From assembly GCA_964343195.1 (NCBI GenBank), contig CAYFIR010000004.1, positions 62,001 through 126,000 of the forward strand: a stretch of 64,000 bases of DNA. Reading direction: 5' to 3'. The stretch comes from CAYVAP01 sp964343195. GTDB taxonomy: Bacteria > Bacteroidota > Bacteroidia > J057. The first letter of the stretch is position 1; each line of letters starts with the position of its first letter. The translations under genes and the position numbers were made by a program. Below are positions 25,281-33,759 of the stretch, in pieces. The notes beneath the pieces were generated by a model, which saw nothing but the letters and a program-made list of their open reading frames with translations, had not been told where the DNA came from and ran no database searches.

Positions 25281-27290
25281 ATGGCTGAAAATAGCAACGA
25301 CCGAAAAAACCCGAAAGGGAATAACAATATCTACTGGATCTATGTGGTGGTGTTGGCCTTCTTCCTTTTGGGAACCTGGGCACTGAACAATACTTCTGGT
25401 AAGGTCGAGATATATAAAAACGAGCTGGCCGAGCTACAGGAAAAAGGGTTCATCAAGGATGTTCGCGTAGTAAATGGCACTGACGTCAGGGTTTTCCTGA
25501 ATGAGAAAGGACTGACCTCTGAACGAACCAAAGCGGAACGTGAAGGACTGCCGGACAGTGGCCCACAGTACTATGTCACCATGAATGACCCCAAGACCGC
25601 TACAGAATTCCTGGATGACAACGGGATCATGTATAAGGTCGAAAAGGAAACCGAATGGGGACAGGTTGTGCAGTTCCTCATTCCGATTGGGATTCTGATC
25701 GCACTTTGGTTCTTCTTTATGCGCCGCGTAGGTGGTGGGGGAGCCGGAGGACAGATCTTCAACATTGGCAAGAGTAAAGCCAACCTCTACGACAAGGAGA
25801 ATAAGGTGAATGTCACATTCAATGACGTTGCAGGGCTGGATGAAGCCAAAGAAGAGGTTCAGGAGGTAGTTGAATTCCTGAAAAATCCACAAAAGTTCAC
25901 CAAACTGGGTGGCCATATCCCCAAAGGTGTGCTGCTGGTAGGCCCTCCGGGTACTGGTAAGACCCTGCTGGCCAAGGCCGTAGCAGGTGAGGCCAAGGTG
26001 CCTTTTTTCTCGCTGAGTGGTTCCGACTTTGTCGAAATGTTTGTTGGGGTAGGAGCTGCCCGTGTGCGAGATCTTTTCAAGCAGGCCAAGGAGAAAGCTC
26101 CCTGTATCGTCTTCATTGATGAGATTGACGCCGTAGGTCGTAGCAGGGGTCGCATGAACATGACCGGTGGCAACGACGAGCGCGAAAATACCCTGAACCA
26201 GTTGCTGGTAGAGATGGACGGCTTCAACTCCGACACCGGGGTCATCATCATGGCCGCCACCAACCGACCTGACGTACTGGACCCTGCGCTGCTACGTGCT
26301 GGCCGATTTGACCGTCAGATTGGCGTAGATCGCCCGGATATCAAGGGCCGTGAGATGATCTTCAAGGTTCACCTGAAGAAGCTGACCCTCTCTGAAGATG
26401 TCGAAGTAGGCAAACTGGCCGCTCAGACCCCTGGATTCGTTGGGGCTGACATCATGAATGTCTGCAACGAGGCTGCGCTGATCGCAGCTCGTAAAAATAA
26501 AAAAGCGGTTGAAACCGAAGATTTTCAGGATGCCGTTGACCGGGTGATCGGTGGTCTGGAGAAAAAGAGCAAGATCATTTCTCCTGAAGAGAAGAAGATC
26601 GTAGCCTACCACGAAGCTGGACATGCAGTGACAGGTTGGTTCCTCAAGCATGCACACCCATTGGTGAAGGTAACCATTGTGCCTCGTGGACTGGCTGCAC
26701 TAGGATATGCCCAGTACCTTCCCAAGGAGCAATACCTGCATACCTACAATGAACTGATCGATGGCATGTGCATGACCCTGGGCGGCCGTGCAGCGGAAGA
26801 AGTAGTATTCAATGAGATATCTACAGGAGCCCTGAATGACCTGGAGCGCATTACTGAAACCGCCTACGCCATGGTGACACGCTATGGGATGAACAGCAAG
26901 ATTGGCCAGATCAGCTTCAAGCAGGGAGAGGAATATAATTTCACCAAGCCTTATTCTGAAAAAACTGCCAGCGAAATTGACCATGAAGTTCACGTCATGA
27001 TCGATGCAGCCTACGAGAGAACCAAGGAACTGCTTCGCGAACGGAGTGATGAATTGGAAATCATCGCACAGGAATTGCTCAAGAAAGAGGTGCTCTTTAA
27101 GGAAGACCTGGTGCGCCTGATTGGGGAACGTCCATTTGGGACTTCTTTCCCGGAGGAAGAACTGGTGAAGGCTAAGGATGTAGATTCGATTCTTCCTCCT
27201 GCCGAAAATGGCCATGAAGAAAGCAAAACGGGCGACGAGGAGGGCACTATACCTGCTGACTCTGAAGCCAAGCCTGAAAGCGAACAATAG
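25281..27290 (+). CDS. ftsH: ATP-dependent zinc metalloprotease FtsH
   Basis: A protein of 669 residues, the normal length for the family. Two transmembrane segments (about 17-36 and 128-146) enclose a periplasmic domain. The AAA+ module has Walker A GPPGTGKT (221-228), Walker B IVFIDEIDAVG and the SRH around NRPDVLDPALLRAGRFDRQ. The M41 zinc site is HEAGH (444-448). The C-terminus is acidic and low-complexity. FtsH forms membrane hexamers that degrade misfolded membrane and regulatory proteins, including LpxC, of interest because an LpxH-like lipid A gene follows about 100 bases later. A terminator lies between them. Confidence 0.97.
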   Translation: MAENSNDRKNPKGNNNIYWIYVVVLAFFLLGTWALNNTSGKVEIYKNELAELQEKGFIKDVRVVNGTDVRVFLNEKGLTSERTKAEREGLPDSGPQYYVTMNDPKTATEFLDDNGIMYKVEKETEWGQVVQFLIPIGILIALWFFFMRRVGGGGAGGQIFNIGKSKANLYDKENKVNVTFNDVAGLDEAKEEVQEVVEFLKNPQKFTKLGGHIPKGVLLVGPPGTGKTLLAKAVAGEAKVPFFSLSGSDFVEMFVGVGAARVRDLFKQAKEKAPCIVFIDEIDAVGRSRGRMNMTGGNDERENTLNQLLVEMDGFNSDTGVIIMAATNRPDVLDPALLRAGRFDRQIGVDRPDIKGREMIFKVHLKKLTLSEDVEVGKLAAQTPGFVGADIMNVCNEAALIAARKNKKAVETEDFQDAVDRVIGGLEKKSKIISPEEKKIVAYHEAGHAVTGWFLKHAHPLVKVTIVPRGLAALGYAQYLPKEQYLHTYNELIDGMCMTLGGRAAEEVVFNEISTGALNDLERITETAYAMVTRYGMNSKIGQISFKQGEEYNFTKPYSEKTASEIDHEVHVMIDAAYERTKELLRERSDELEIIAQELLKKEVLFKEDLVRLIGERPFGTSFPEEELVKAKDVDSILPPAENGHEESKTGDEEGTIPADSEAKPESEQ

Positions 27291-27310
27291 CAACAGCTGA
27301 TAAACTCAGT

Positions 27311-27343
27311 AACCCCAAGGGTAGTATCTCTTGGGGTTTTTGT
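27311..27343 (+). terminator. Intrinsic terminator after ftsH
   Basis: AACCCCAAG (27311-27319) pairs with CTTGGGGTT (27330-27338) around a 10-base loop, followed by a run of T residues. It lies 20 bases after the ftsH stop codon. Confidence 0.85.
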
Positions 27344-27389
27344 ATTTTGGCTCACCTTATCAGGTTCTTCTTCAACTTCCTCATTATCC

Positions 27390-28175
27390 ATGTCCAAATC
27401 CATCTATATCCTTTCCGATATGCACCTTGGGGCACCAAACCCTGAGGCTAGCCTGGTTCGCGAAAAGCATTTGGTGAAATTTCTGGAAGAAATTTCGGAG
27501 GATTGTGAAGAGCTGTATCTGTTGGGAGACCTGTTCGACTTTTGGTTTGAGTACCGACACGCAGTGCCACGGGGGTACACGCGATTTTTGGGTCAACTGG
27601 CCCGAATGGCCGATCAGGGGATTCCCATCCACGTCTTTACCGGAAATCACGACCTTTGGCACCGCAGCTATTTGAAAGATCAAATTGGGGTGTCCCTTTA
27701 CCGAAAGCCTCGAAAGGTAGAATTCTTTGGCAAGACCTACTTCCTGGCGCATGGCGATGGCCTTGGGCCTGGCGACCATGGCTATAAGCTGATGAAGAAG
27801 GTGGTGACCCATCCCCTTAGTCGATGGTTGTTTAGTCGCCTTCACCCCAACTTCGGCATTGGACTGGCACTGTGGGTATCCCAGAATGGAGGTGACCATG
27901 ACTACGAGCAGGATCGGCTGGCAGGATACTCCTATGACGCTACCAGAGACCCTTTGTGGACCTTCGCCACCGAAAAGCTGGAGCAGGGAGAGTGCATTGA
28001 CTTCTTTGTATTTGGCCATCGGCACCAGATGGTTGATGAGGAAATTTCTCCCGACAAGCGATTCATCATTCTTGGCGACTGGATTCACTTCTTTTCCTAC
28101 CTCAAGGTGACACCCGAATCGACCTCCTTTCTGCGTTATCCCCTGGAAGAACCTTCTGTGATTCCAGCATTATGA
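27390..28175 (+). CDS. UDP-2,3-diacylglucosamine pyrophosphatase, LpxH-like
   Basis: A metallophosphoesterase of 261 residues. Metal ligands lie in SDMHLGAP (Asp, His), LLGDLFDFWFE (Asp), FTGNHDLW (Asn, His), LAHGDGLGPGD (His) and FVFGHRHQMV (His). The GDxFDxW form and the length match the LpxH/YbbF group, which cleaves UDP-2,3-diacylglucosamine to lipid X in lipid A synthesis. It is cytosolic or peripheral at the inner membrane. The next gene overlaps its stop by 4 bases (ATGA). Other metallophosphatases with this architecture exist, so the substrate is probable, not proven. Confidence 0.82.
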   Translation: MSKSIYILSDMHLGAPNPEASLVREKHLVKFLEEISEDCEELYLLGDLFDFWFEYRHAVPRGYTRFLGQLARMADQGIPIHVFTGNHDLWHRSYLKDQIGVSLYRKPRKVEFFGKTYFLAHGDGLGPGDHGYKLMKKVVTHPLSRWLFSRLHPNFGIGLALWVSQNGGDHDYEQDRLAGYSYDATRDPLWTFATEKLEQGECIDFFVFGHRHQMVDEEISPDKRFIILGDWIHFFSYLKVTPESTSFLRYPLEEPSVIPAL

Positions 28176-29038
28176 AAAGGCTGGCGCTGCTCATATCAGT
28201 TTTTCTGGTCTGGTCAACTTCATCTCATGGCCAGAATAGTCCCGTTTGGCGGCTTGACAGCCTTCCCCAGGCCGATCAGTTGATTGTGGATGAAGAAGGC
28301 AACATCATTTTGTTGGATACGGAGCAGGCCAGGATATTTCGCTTCCTGAAAGCCTATAACTACGATTCGCTGGTTTTCATTGGCGGACGCAGCAACCGTC
28401 AGGAAGGCCTGGTACATCCTGTGGCGATGTCCTTGCAAAACCGTCAGAGCCTGTTTGTGCTGGATGATGCAGTGGGGCGGCTTTTGGTGCTAAATCCCAA
28501 CCTCCGCATTGTGCAGACCCAGGAATACATGGGGCAGGGGAGTGGTGGTTTTGGTGAAAAGGGGGAAAGCCTGTTTCCTGTGGATTTTGCTGTGGGGCCA
28601 TTAGGAGAACAGTTTTTAATCAACCGGATTGATAACCGGGTGGTAAAAATCAATAGTTTTGGGGAGGAAGAGCTAAGATTTGCAGGGCCGGATTTTGGTC
28701 CAGGGGCTTTGTATCAACCTGTAGAAGTGGGCATTGATGATGAAAACTATGTGTATGTCTCCGATACAAGCAGACAGCTGATCAAGGTATATGACCTTTA
28801 TGGTGTCTTCCGTTTTTCGCTTGAGTTAGCACCAGGGTTTTCCTGGGAAAAGTTCAGGATTTACCGTCCCTGGCTGATTTGTTTCCGCGAAGATGCGGCC
28901 TCCATCATGAATTTGGCCCGTCAGGAGTGGGTAAACTTGCCGTTTGATTGGCCTGAAACAATTTCAGATGTATTTTTACGGGGTTCTACGCTGTATATCC
29001 TGACTGGAACAAGCGTTATTGCCTATTCTCTTGAATAA
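28172..29038 (+). CDS. Secreted six-bladed beta-propeller protein (NHL/6-bladed type)
   Basis: A protein of 288 residues with a signal peptide (MKRLALLISVFLVWSTSSHGQ). The body has propeller repeats such as QADQLIVDEEGNIILLDTEQARIFRF, HPVAMSLQNRQSLFVLDDAVGRLL, QPVEVGIDDENYVYVSDTS and TISDVFLRGSTLYILTG. No catalytic motif is seen. The start overlaps the LpxH-like gene by 4 bases, which points to co-translation. A role in the envelope is possible from this context, but the function is unknown. Confidence 0.78.
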   Translation: MKRLALLISVFLVWSTSSHGQNSPVWRLDSLPQADQLIVDEEGNIILLDTEQARIFRFLKAYNYDSLVFIGGRSNRQEGLVHPVAMSLQNRQSLFVLDDAVGRLLVLNPNLRIVQTQEYMGQGSGGFGEKGESLFPVDFAVGPLGEQFLINRIDNRVVKINSFGEEELRFAGPDFGPGALYQPVEVGIDDENYVYVSDTSRQLIKVYDLYGVFRFSLELAPGFSWEKFRIYRPWLICFREDAASIMNLARQEWVNLPFDWPETISDVFLRGSTLYILTGTSVIAYSLE

Positions 29039-29065
29039 CCTGTTCAGGGAATTGGATGAGCCGTT

Positions 29066-29094
29066 GGATTACGAATCACGAAATACGAATTCTT
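29066..29094. repeat. Short intergenic repeat ATTACGAATCACGAA type, before prfA
   Basis: GGATTACGAATCACGAAATA followed by CGAATTC ends a few bases before the prfA ATG. The 15-base core ATTACGAATCACGAA recurs at 51945-51959 before paaA, again ending in a CGAATT-type segment close to a start codon. It is AT-rich with partial internal symmetry (GAATCACGAA). Confidence 0.5.
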
Positions 29095-29098
29095 CCCT

Positions 29099-30169
29099 AT
29101 GTTGGATAAAATCGCACATATAGAAAATCGATTTGAGGAGGTAAAGCAGAAAATCATTGATCCCGAAATCATGAAGGATCAGAAGCAGTACCGTGACCTG
29201 AACATCGAGTATAAGAACCTTGAGAAGATTGTTTCAAAAGGGCAGGAGTACAAGGAGCTGAAGAGCAACATTGAAAACGCCAAGGAACTCATCAAGAATG
29301 AACCGGATCCGGATATGAAGGAGATGGCTCGGGAAGAGTTGGCAGAGTTGGAGCCCCAACTACCTCAGGTGGAAGAAGACCTGAAAATGTTGATGATTCC
29401 CAAAGATCCCAACGATTCCAAAAATGTGGTGCTCGAAATATCCGGTGGTGCCGGTGGGGATGAAGCTGCCCTGTTTGCTGGCGATCTGTTTCGTATGTAT
29501 GAACGCTACTGTGAGGCAAAGGGGTTGAAGTTTGAAATCAACCAGTTGCAGGAAGGGACCCAGGGCGGGTATCGTGAAGCTATCGCGACCATTAGCGGAG
29601 AAGATGCTTATGGAATCTTCAAATTTGAGGCCGGGGTACACCGCGTACAGCGCGTACCAAAAACCGAGTCTCAGGGACGTATTCATACCTCAGCCGCTAC
29701 AGTAGCCATCATGCCAGAGGTAGAAGAATTTGAAGTGGAACTCCATGATAAAGACATTATCAAGGAGATCACCAATGCTTCAGGTCCCGGTGGGCAGTCG
29801 GTGAATACGACTTACTCTGCGGTAAAACTGACCCACAAACCTACAGGAATTCGCGTGTCCATGCAGGATGAGAAGTCCCAGCTCAAGAACCTGGAGAAAG
29901 CGATGAAGATCCTTCGCGCCCGGATTTATAAGCTGGAGATGGACAAGCGGAAAGCTGAGGAAGCTAGTCTAAAGCGCTCTATGGTCGGCACTGGGGACCG
30001 AAGCGAAAAGATCCGCACCTATAACTTTCCCCAAAGCCGGGTAACGGATCACCGGATCAACCTAACGGTCCACAACCTGTCTGCTGTGATGGGAGGCGAC
30101 CTGGATGAGATCATCGAGGCCCTGCGATTGGCTGAGAATGCGGAAAAGTTAAAGGAGGGAATGATGTAA
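29099..30169 (+). CDS. prfA: Peptide chain release factor 1
   Basis: A protein of 356 residues, the family length. The catalytic GGQ is at 231-233 within ASGPGGQSVNTTYSAVKLTH. The codon-recognition tripeptide is PKT (187-189) in HRVQRVPKTESQGRIHTSA, the PxT form specific to RF1 (UAA/UAG), not the SPF of RF2. The start ATG 29099 gives the usual MLDKIAHIENRFEEV. It is a stand-alone gene with a 60-base gap containing a short repeat upstream. Confidence 0.96.
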   Translation: MLDKIAHIENRFEEVKQKIIDPEIMKDQKQYRDLNIEYKNLEKIVSKGQEYKELKSNIENAKELIKNEPDPDMKEMAREELAELEPQLPQVEEDLKMLMIPKDPNDSKNVVLEISGGAGGDEAALFAGDLFRMYERYCEAKGLKFEINQLQEGTQGGYREAIATISGEDAYGIFKFEAGVHRVQRVPKTESQGRIHTSAATVAIMPEVEEFEVELHDKDIIKEITNASGPGGQSVNTTYSAVKLTHKPTGIRVSMQDEKSQLKNLEKAMKILRARIYKLEMDKRKAEEASLKRSMVGTGDRSEKIRTYNFPQSRVTDHRINLTVHNLSAVMGGDLDEIIEALRLAENAEKLKEGMM

Positions 30170-30248
30170 GTCATCTCTAATATGTAGCCTGGATTCAAAC
30201 TTTGCCCCAGTCTCTATAGTTTACCCTAAAACTAACTTCACAATTCAA

Positions 30249-30761
30249 ATGAAATTTTCTCTTAAATTCTTTTTGTTAATCCTTCTTTCCCTTGGACTCT
30301 ACGCCTGTGGTGGGGGAGAAAGCGAATCTTCAACTACTGATTCTACTGCATCGGATTCTTCGCAGCCAGCTGTGGCTCCCGTAGCCGAGCTGTCTATCGA
30401 GGGCAACGATCAGATGAAGTATAACAAGGATCGTCTGGAAGTCTTTGCCGGTCAAACCGTAAAGCTGACCCTGAAGCATGCCGGACAAATGGCTGTTGAG
30501 TCCATGGGCCACAACTGGGTGTTGCTAAAGCCTGGTACTGACGTTGCAGAATTTGGTCAGGCTTCTGCTACTGCCAAGGAAACCGATTACATTCCTGCAT
30601 CCATGGCAGGTCAGGTAATCGTACACACCAAAATGCTCGGCGGCGGCGAAGAAGTCACCATCGAATTTGAAGCCCCGGCAGCTGGTACCTACGATTTCAT
30701 GTGCAGCTTCCCCGGCCACTATGCTTTCATGAAAGGCAAATTCGTCGTAAGCGAACCTTAA
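30249..30761 (+). CDS. Azurin-type blue copper lipoprotein
   Basis: A protein of 170 residues. The lipobox (LSLGLYAC) and a Ser/Thr-rich linker (residues ~20-45) place it on a lipid anchor outside the inner membrane. The cupredoxin domain carries the four type-1 copper ligands: His in MGHNWVLL and Cys, His, Met in CSFPGHYAFMKG. It is an electron carrier, perhaps between the cytochrome bc1-type alternative complex III and a terminal oxidase, as in related Bacteroidota. Two terminators follow. The same copper-site pattern recurs in the C-terminal part of the fusion protein at 43577. Confidence 0.9.
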   Translation: MKFSLKFFLLILLSLGLYACGGGESESSTTDSTASDSSQPAVAPVAELSIEGNDQMKYNKDRLEVFAGQTVKLTLKHAGQMAVESMGHNWVLLKPGTDVAEFGQASATAKETDYIPASMAGQVIVHTKMLGGGEEVTIEFEAPAAGTYDFMCSFPGHYAFMKGKFVVSEP

Positions 30762-30814
30762 ATAATGATCAGGGTTCTCTGAACATTGATCAGTAAGTAT
30801 TTAGAATCAATTAT

Positions 30815-30850
30815 AGCAGATTTGGCTCCACGCCAGATCTGCTTTTTTTT
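30815..30850 (+). terminator. Intrinsic terminator after the azurin gene
   Basis: AGCAGATTTGGC (30815-30826) pairs with GCCAGATCTGCT (30832-30843) with one wobble pair and a five-base loop, then eight T residues. Confidence 0.85.
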
Positions 30851-30884
30851 CTGATCCATGAACCATGTCTCCTGAACAATAAAC

Positions 30885-30906
30885 TCGTGGTAAACCACGA
30901 TTTTTT
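30885..30906 (+). terminator. Second terminator-like hairpin
   Basis: TCGTGG (30885-30890) and CCACGA (30895-30900) form a six-pair stem with a TAAA loop followed by six T residues. It lies between the azurin gene and the next gene on the same strand. Confidence 0.65.
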
Positions 30907-30985
30907 ATCTCCGGGGTTTTGCAGGAAAAAATGCTGAAAGGGATTAGGCTATTTGAGATCGTCACTCAAACCTAAATCCAAACGC

Positions 30986-31549
30986 ATGAAATCCTTTTTG
31001 TTGTTCGCCCTGCTGGGCCTTGGGCTGGCTTTCCAAAGCTGCGCCCAACGTGCCGTTTATGTTAATGGCCAGGCCCTCAATCAGCAAACCATTCAGGCCC
31101 TGGAGTACCAATACCAGGTACGCATCCAACCGGGCCGCTACTGGTACGACCCAACCAATGGCTGGTGGGGCTTTGAAGGCGGAGCCGTCGCGGGTATCAT
31201 GATGCCCGGTCTGAGGCTGGGAGGACCACTTAATGCACAGGCATCTCGTGGCCGCACGGGTGTCTTTATCAATGGACGACAAATCAACCGCACCGAACTG
31301 TCTCAACTCCAGCAACTGGTGGGGGCTCAGATCGGGGCAGGCCGCTATTGGGTAGATTCCTATGGCAATGCTGGCCCCCAGGGGGGCTATGCCACGGTCA
31401 ACCTCTACCAGGCTTATCAGGCAGCCATGAATTCCTATGGAGGCGGAAACTCTGCCTTCTCAAAAAGCTATAACACCGGGGCAGGCTATGGCTCCAACGG
31501 CTCAGATTTCTACATCATGGGCGAAGACTTCAGCTATTCCAACTTCTGA
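30986..31549 (+). CDS. Exported lipoprotein-like protein with an internal duplication
   Basis: A protein of 187 residues from ATG 30986 (the frame is open upstream, but MKSFLLFALLGLGLAFQSC gives a clear lipoprotein-type signal with Cys at 19). The mature part holds two copies of one motif: VYVNGQALNQQTIQALEYQY then IQPGRYWYDPTNGWWG, and VFINGRQINRTELSQLQQLV then IGAGRYWVDSYGN. The C-terminal third is Gly/Ser/Tyr-rich. The repeat reads like a small substrate- or wall-binding unit known from exported Bacteroidota proteins, but I cannot assign a function. Confidence 0.68.
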   Translation: MKSFLLFALLGLGLAFQSCAQRAVYVNGQALNQQTIQALEYQYQVRIQPGRYWYDPTNGWWGFEGGAVAGIMMPGLRLGGPLNAQASRGRTGVFINGRQINRTELSQLQQLVGAQIGAGRYWVDSYGNAGPQGGYATVNLYQAYQAAMNSYGGGNSAFSKSYNTGAGYGSNGSDFYIMGEDFSYSNF

Positions 31550-31656
31550 GAAGAAGATATGGAGATGCTGAGAGGCCAAATGCTGAGGCCATAGGCAAAT
31601 GGCCCAACTCTCCCATTTCCACCTCCAATAAACACAAACACCTAAAACCTAACCTT

Positions 31657-33615
31657 ATGCCATCCACCCCACCAATTCGCCGCGTTTCCCCCCTGGCCCT
31701 GCTCTTTGGACTTGCCTTTCTCCTGTTACACCAGGGCTGTACGCCCACTGGTATGGGACTTGACCTGGAAAAAGTCCTCACAAAGAATACCTGGGAAGTC
31801 GCCTCGGTCAACTTTACCTTCAACTATGGCTTCGAAGAACGCTACGATGTGCCCAACACCAGCAACTGGCGTGAAATCAGCCAGACCGGGGAGGTCAGCA
31901 TCCTCTTTGACCAGGAGTCCCGCACCTGGAAGATCTCCGAGAGCTACTACCGCCAGGACGAAGGCCCCGGTGGCCGTCAGCCCTCTACCCAGTTTACCTG
32001 GGATACTACCCTGACCGATGTCTATGGCGAATGGGAATTCTCTGGTAATGGAACCCCATTCACGGACCTGGTGCAGCGATACTCCGACCAGGGCAGCAAC
32101 TGCGCTACCCTTGAAAATTTCGAGACCTTCTGGGCTACCGATCCGCTCGTTGATAGCATTGAGGCTGCGGATATCATCGGCTTCGAGTTTCAGAGTTTGC
32201 TCTACCGCCTGTTTGGGGGCGATATCGTGCTCTACCCTCGCAAATACTGGTCTGGAAGGACTCCCCAGGTTTTTCAGCTAAATGCCAAGGTGTTCGTGGA
32301 CGGAGACGATGTCATCCTGCGAAATGTGGCCGATATGCCACCTCAGAGCCGGTCTTCCAGCTTTAACCAGCCAGATTATGGCGAGGTAACCATGCAGGAA
32401 GACTACAGCCAGGCCTATTTTGAGATCAGGCTTACTCCCAAATCAGGCGATGGGTGCCAGGCGGTCGTACCGGCCTGTGACCCCAACGAATTTCGCTGCG
32501 AAAATGGCACCCTCTATGAAGGCGAACTGGGATTGTGCCAATGCGAATGTGAAACAGGCTGGATTGGAGAATCCTGTGACCAGCCCGCTGGCTTTACCTG
32601 GGTGAGTACCGTTGCGGGTGCCGGCAGTGCGGGTTTTCAGGATGGGGTAGGGGCCAATGTGCAATTCGACATCCCTATGGGCATTGCAACCATGGGTCAG
32701 AGTGCCTTTGTCTCCGATGGCAACAACCACATCATTCGACAGATTGACCTTACGACCCGCGGAGTTTCTTCCCCCATCGGATCGGGAACCAAAGGCTACC
32801 AGGATGGTCCTGCGAATCAGGCACAGTTTGAAAGTCCACTGGATTTGGCCTTCAACCCCGAGAATGGCGATCTCTACATCGCGGATGTAGGCAATCGGCT
32901 GATCAGAAAGTATGACAGCGATGGAAATGTGACCACCGTAGCGGGCGTACAGAATTCTACTGGTTTTCAGAACGGACCGGCGCTACAGGCTGAGTTTCTA
33001 TATCCTTCTTCGTTGCTCTTTGACCCCAATGTGCTGCGTGGGCACCCTGTACTGTTGATAGGAGACGCAAGTATGATCCGCCTCCTGGACCTGACTACCA
33101 TGGAGGTAAGCACCTATGCCGGAACCATGACTTTCGGACGTGGCTACCGCAATGGACCTGCCGCCACAGCAGAGTTTGCCGAAATCGCAGGCATGGCCCT
33201 CAAATCTGACGGCACCCTGCTGGTTGCAGATCGCTCCAACCACGCTATCCGGGCCATCGCGCCGGACACTGATCAGACCGTAAGCACCCTGATGGGAGCC
33301 GATCCCACCGGAAGGATCATTCACCTACCTGCCAATCAGCCTTTCAACTATCCGGTAGATCTGATCCTGACCGCAAATGACAAGCTCATCATATCGGACT
33401 CAAAAAACCACCAGGTGCGGGTGTTTACTGCCTATGGCAGCAACTACATCGAGACTCAGACTGCCGGAGACAAATTCAACTATGAGTTTGGTTTTGAAGA
33501 CGGTGCCCCCGATGCGGCCCGCTTCAACTATCCCCAATGGATGGCCTTGCGCCCCAATGGCGACGTGCTGGTCACCGACCGGGAAAACCACGCTGTCCGC
33601 AGGTTGTACCAGTAG
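31657..33615 (+). CDS. Lipoprotein with EGF-like module and NHL-repeat propeller
   Basis: A protein of 652 residues. The signal ends at a lipobox-like LLLHQGC. An N-terminal beta domain (residues ~30-270) resembles a lipocalin-like DUF. A Cys-rich EGF-like segment follows (CDPNEFRCENGTLYEG then CQCECETGWIGESCDQ, ~275-310). The rest is an NHL-type propeller with repeats such as TVAGAGSAGFQDGVGANVQF, IRQIDLTT and LYIADVGNRLIRKYD. NHL propellers bind proteins or sugars; EGF modules are unusual in bacteria but recur in Bacteroidota surface proteins. The protein probably sits on the cell surface. Confidence 0.82.
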   Translation: MPSTPPIRRVSPLALLFGLAFLLLHQGCTPTGMGLDLEKVLTKNTWEVASVNFTFNYGFEERYDVPNTSNWREISQTGEVSILFDQESRTWKISESYYRQDEGPGGRQPSTQFTWDTTLTDVYGEWEFSGNGTPFTDLVQRYSDQGSNCATLENFETFWATDPLVDSIEAADIIGFEFQSLLYRLFGGDIVLYPRKYWSGRTPQVFQLNAKVFVDGDDVILRNVADMPPQSRSSSFNQPDYGEVTMQEDYSQAYFEIRLTPKSGDGCQAVVPACDPNEFRCENGTLYEGELGLCQCECETGWIGESCDQPAGFTWVSTVAGAGSAGFQDGVGANVQFDIPMGIATMGQSAFVSDGNNHIIRQIDLTTRGVSSPIGSGTKGYQDGPANQAQFESPLDLAFNPENGDLYIADVGNRLIRKYDSDGNVTTVAGVQNSTGFQNGPALQAEFLYPSSLLFDPNVLRGHPVLLIGDASMIRLLDLTTMEVSTYAGTMTFGRGYRNGPAATAEFAEIAGMALKSDGTLLVADRSNHAIRAIAPDTDQTVSTLMGADPTGRIIHLPANQPFNYPVDLILTANDKLIISDSKNHQVRVFTAYGSNYIETQTAGDKFNYEFGFEDGAPDAARFNYPQWMALRPNGDVLVTDRENHAVRRLYQ

Positions 33616-33759
33616 AAGTTGTGAAGAGTTTGATCCGCAAATGTCCCAAGGTCTTTTCATCCCGGGATCTCAAAATCTCAAGAATCGTTCTTATGTTTTC
33701 TTCATGACAGAGGAGAACAGGTTTTTTCCCTGCTTGCCTTGCGTAAGCGGGGGATTTTC

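Noticed and set aside
25440..25920. Minus-strand frame of 160 codons inside ftsH
   Set aside because: Lies entirely within the well-conserved ftsH gene; no independent support.
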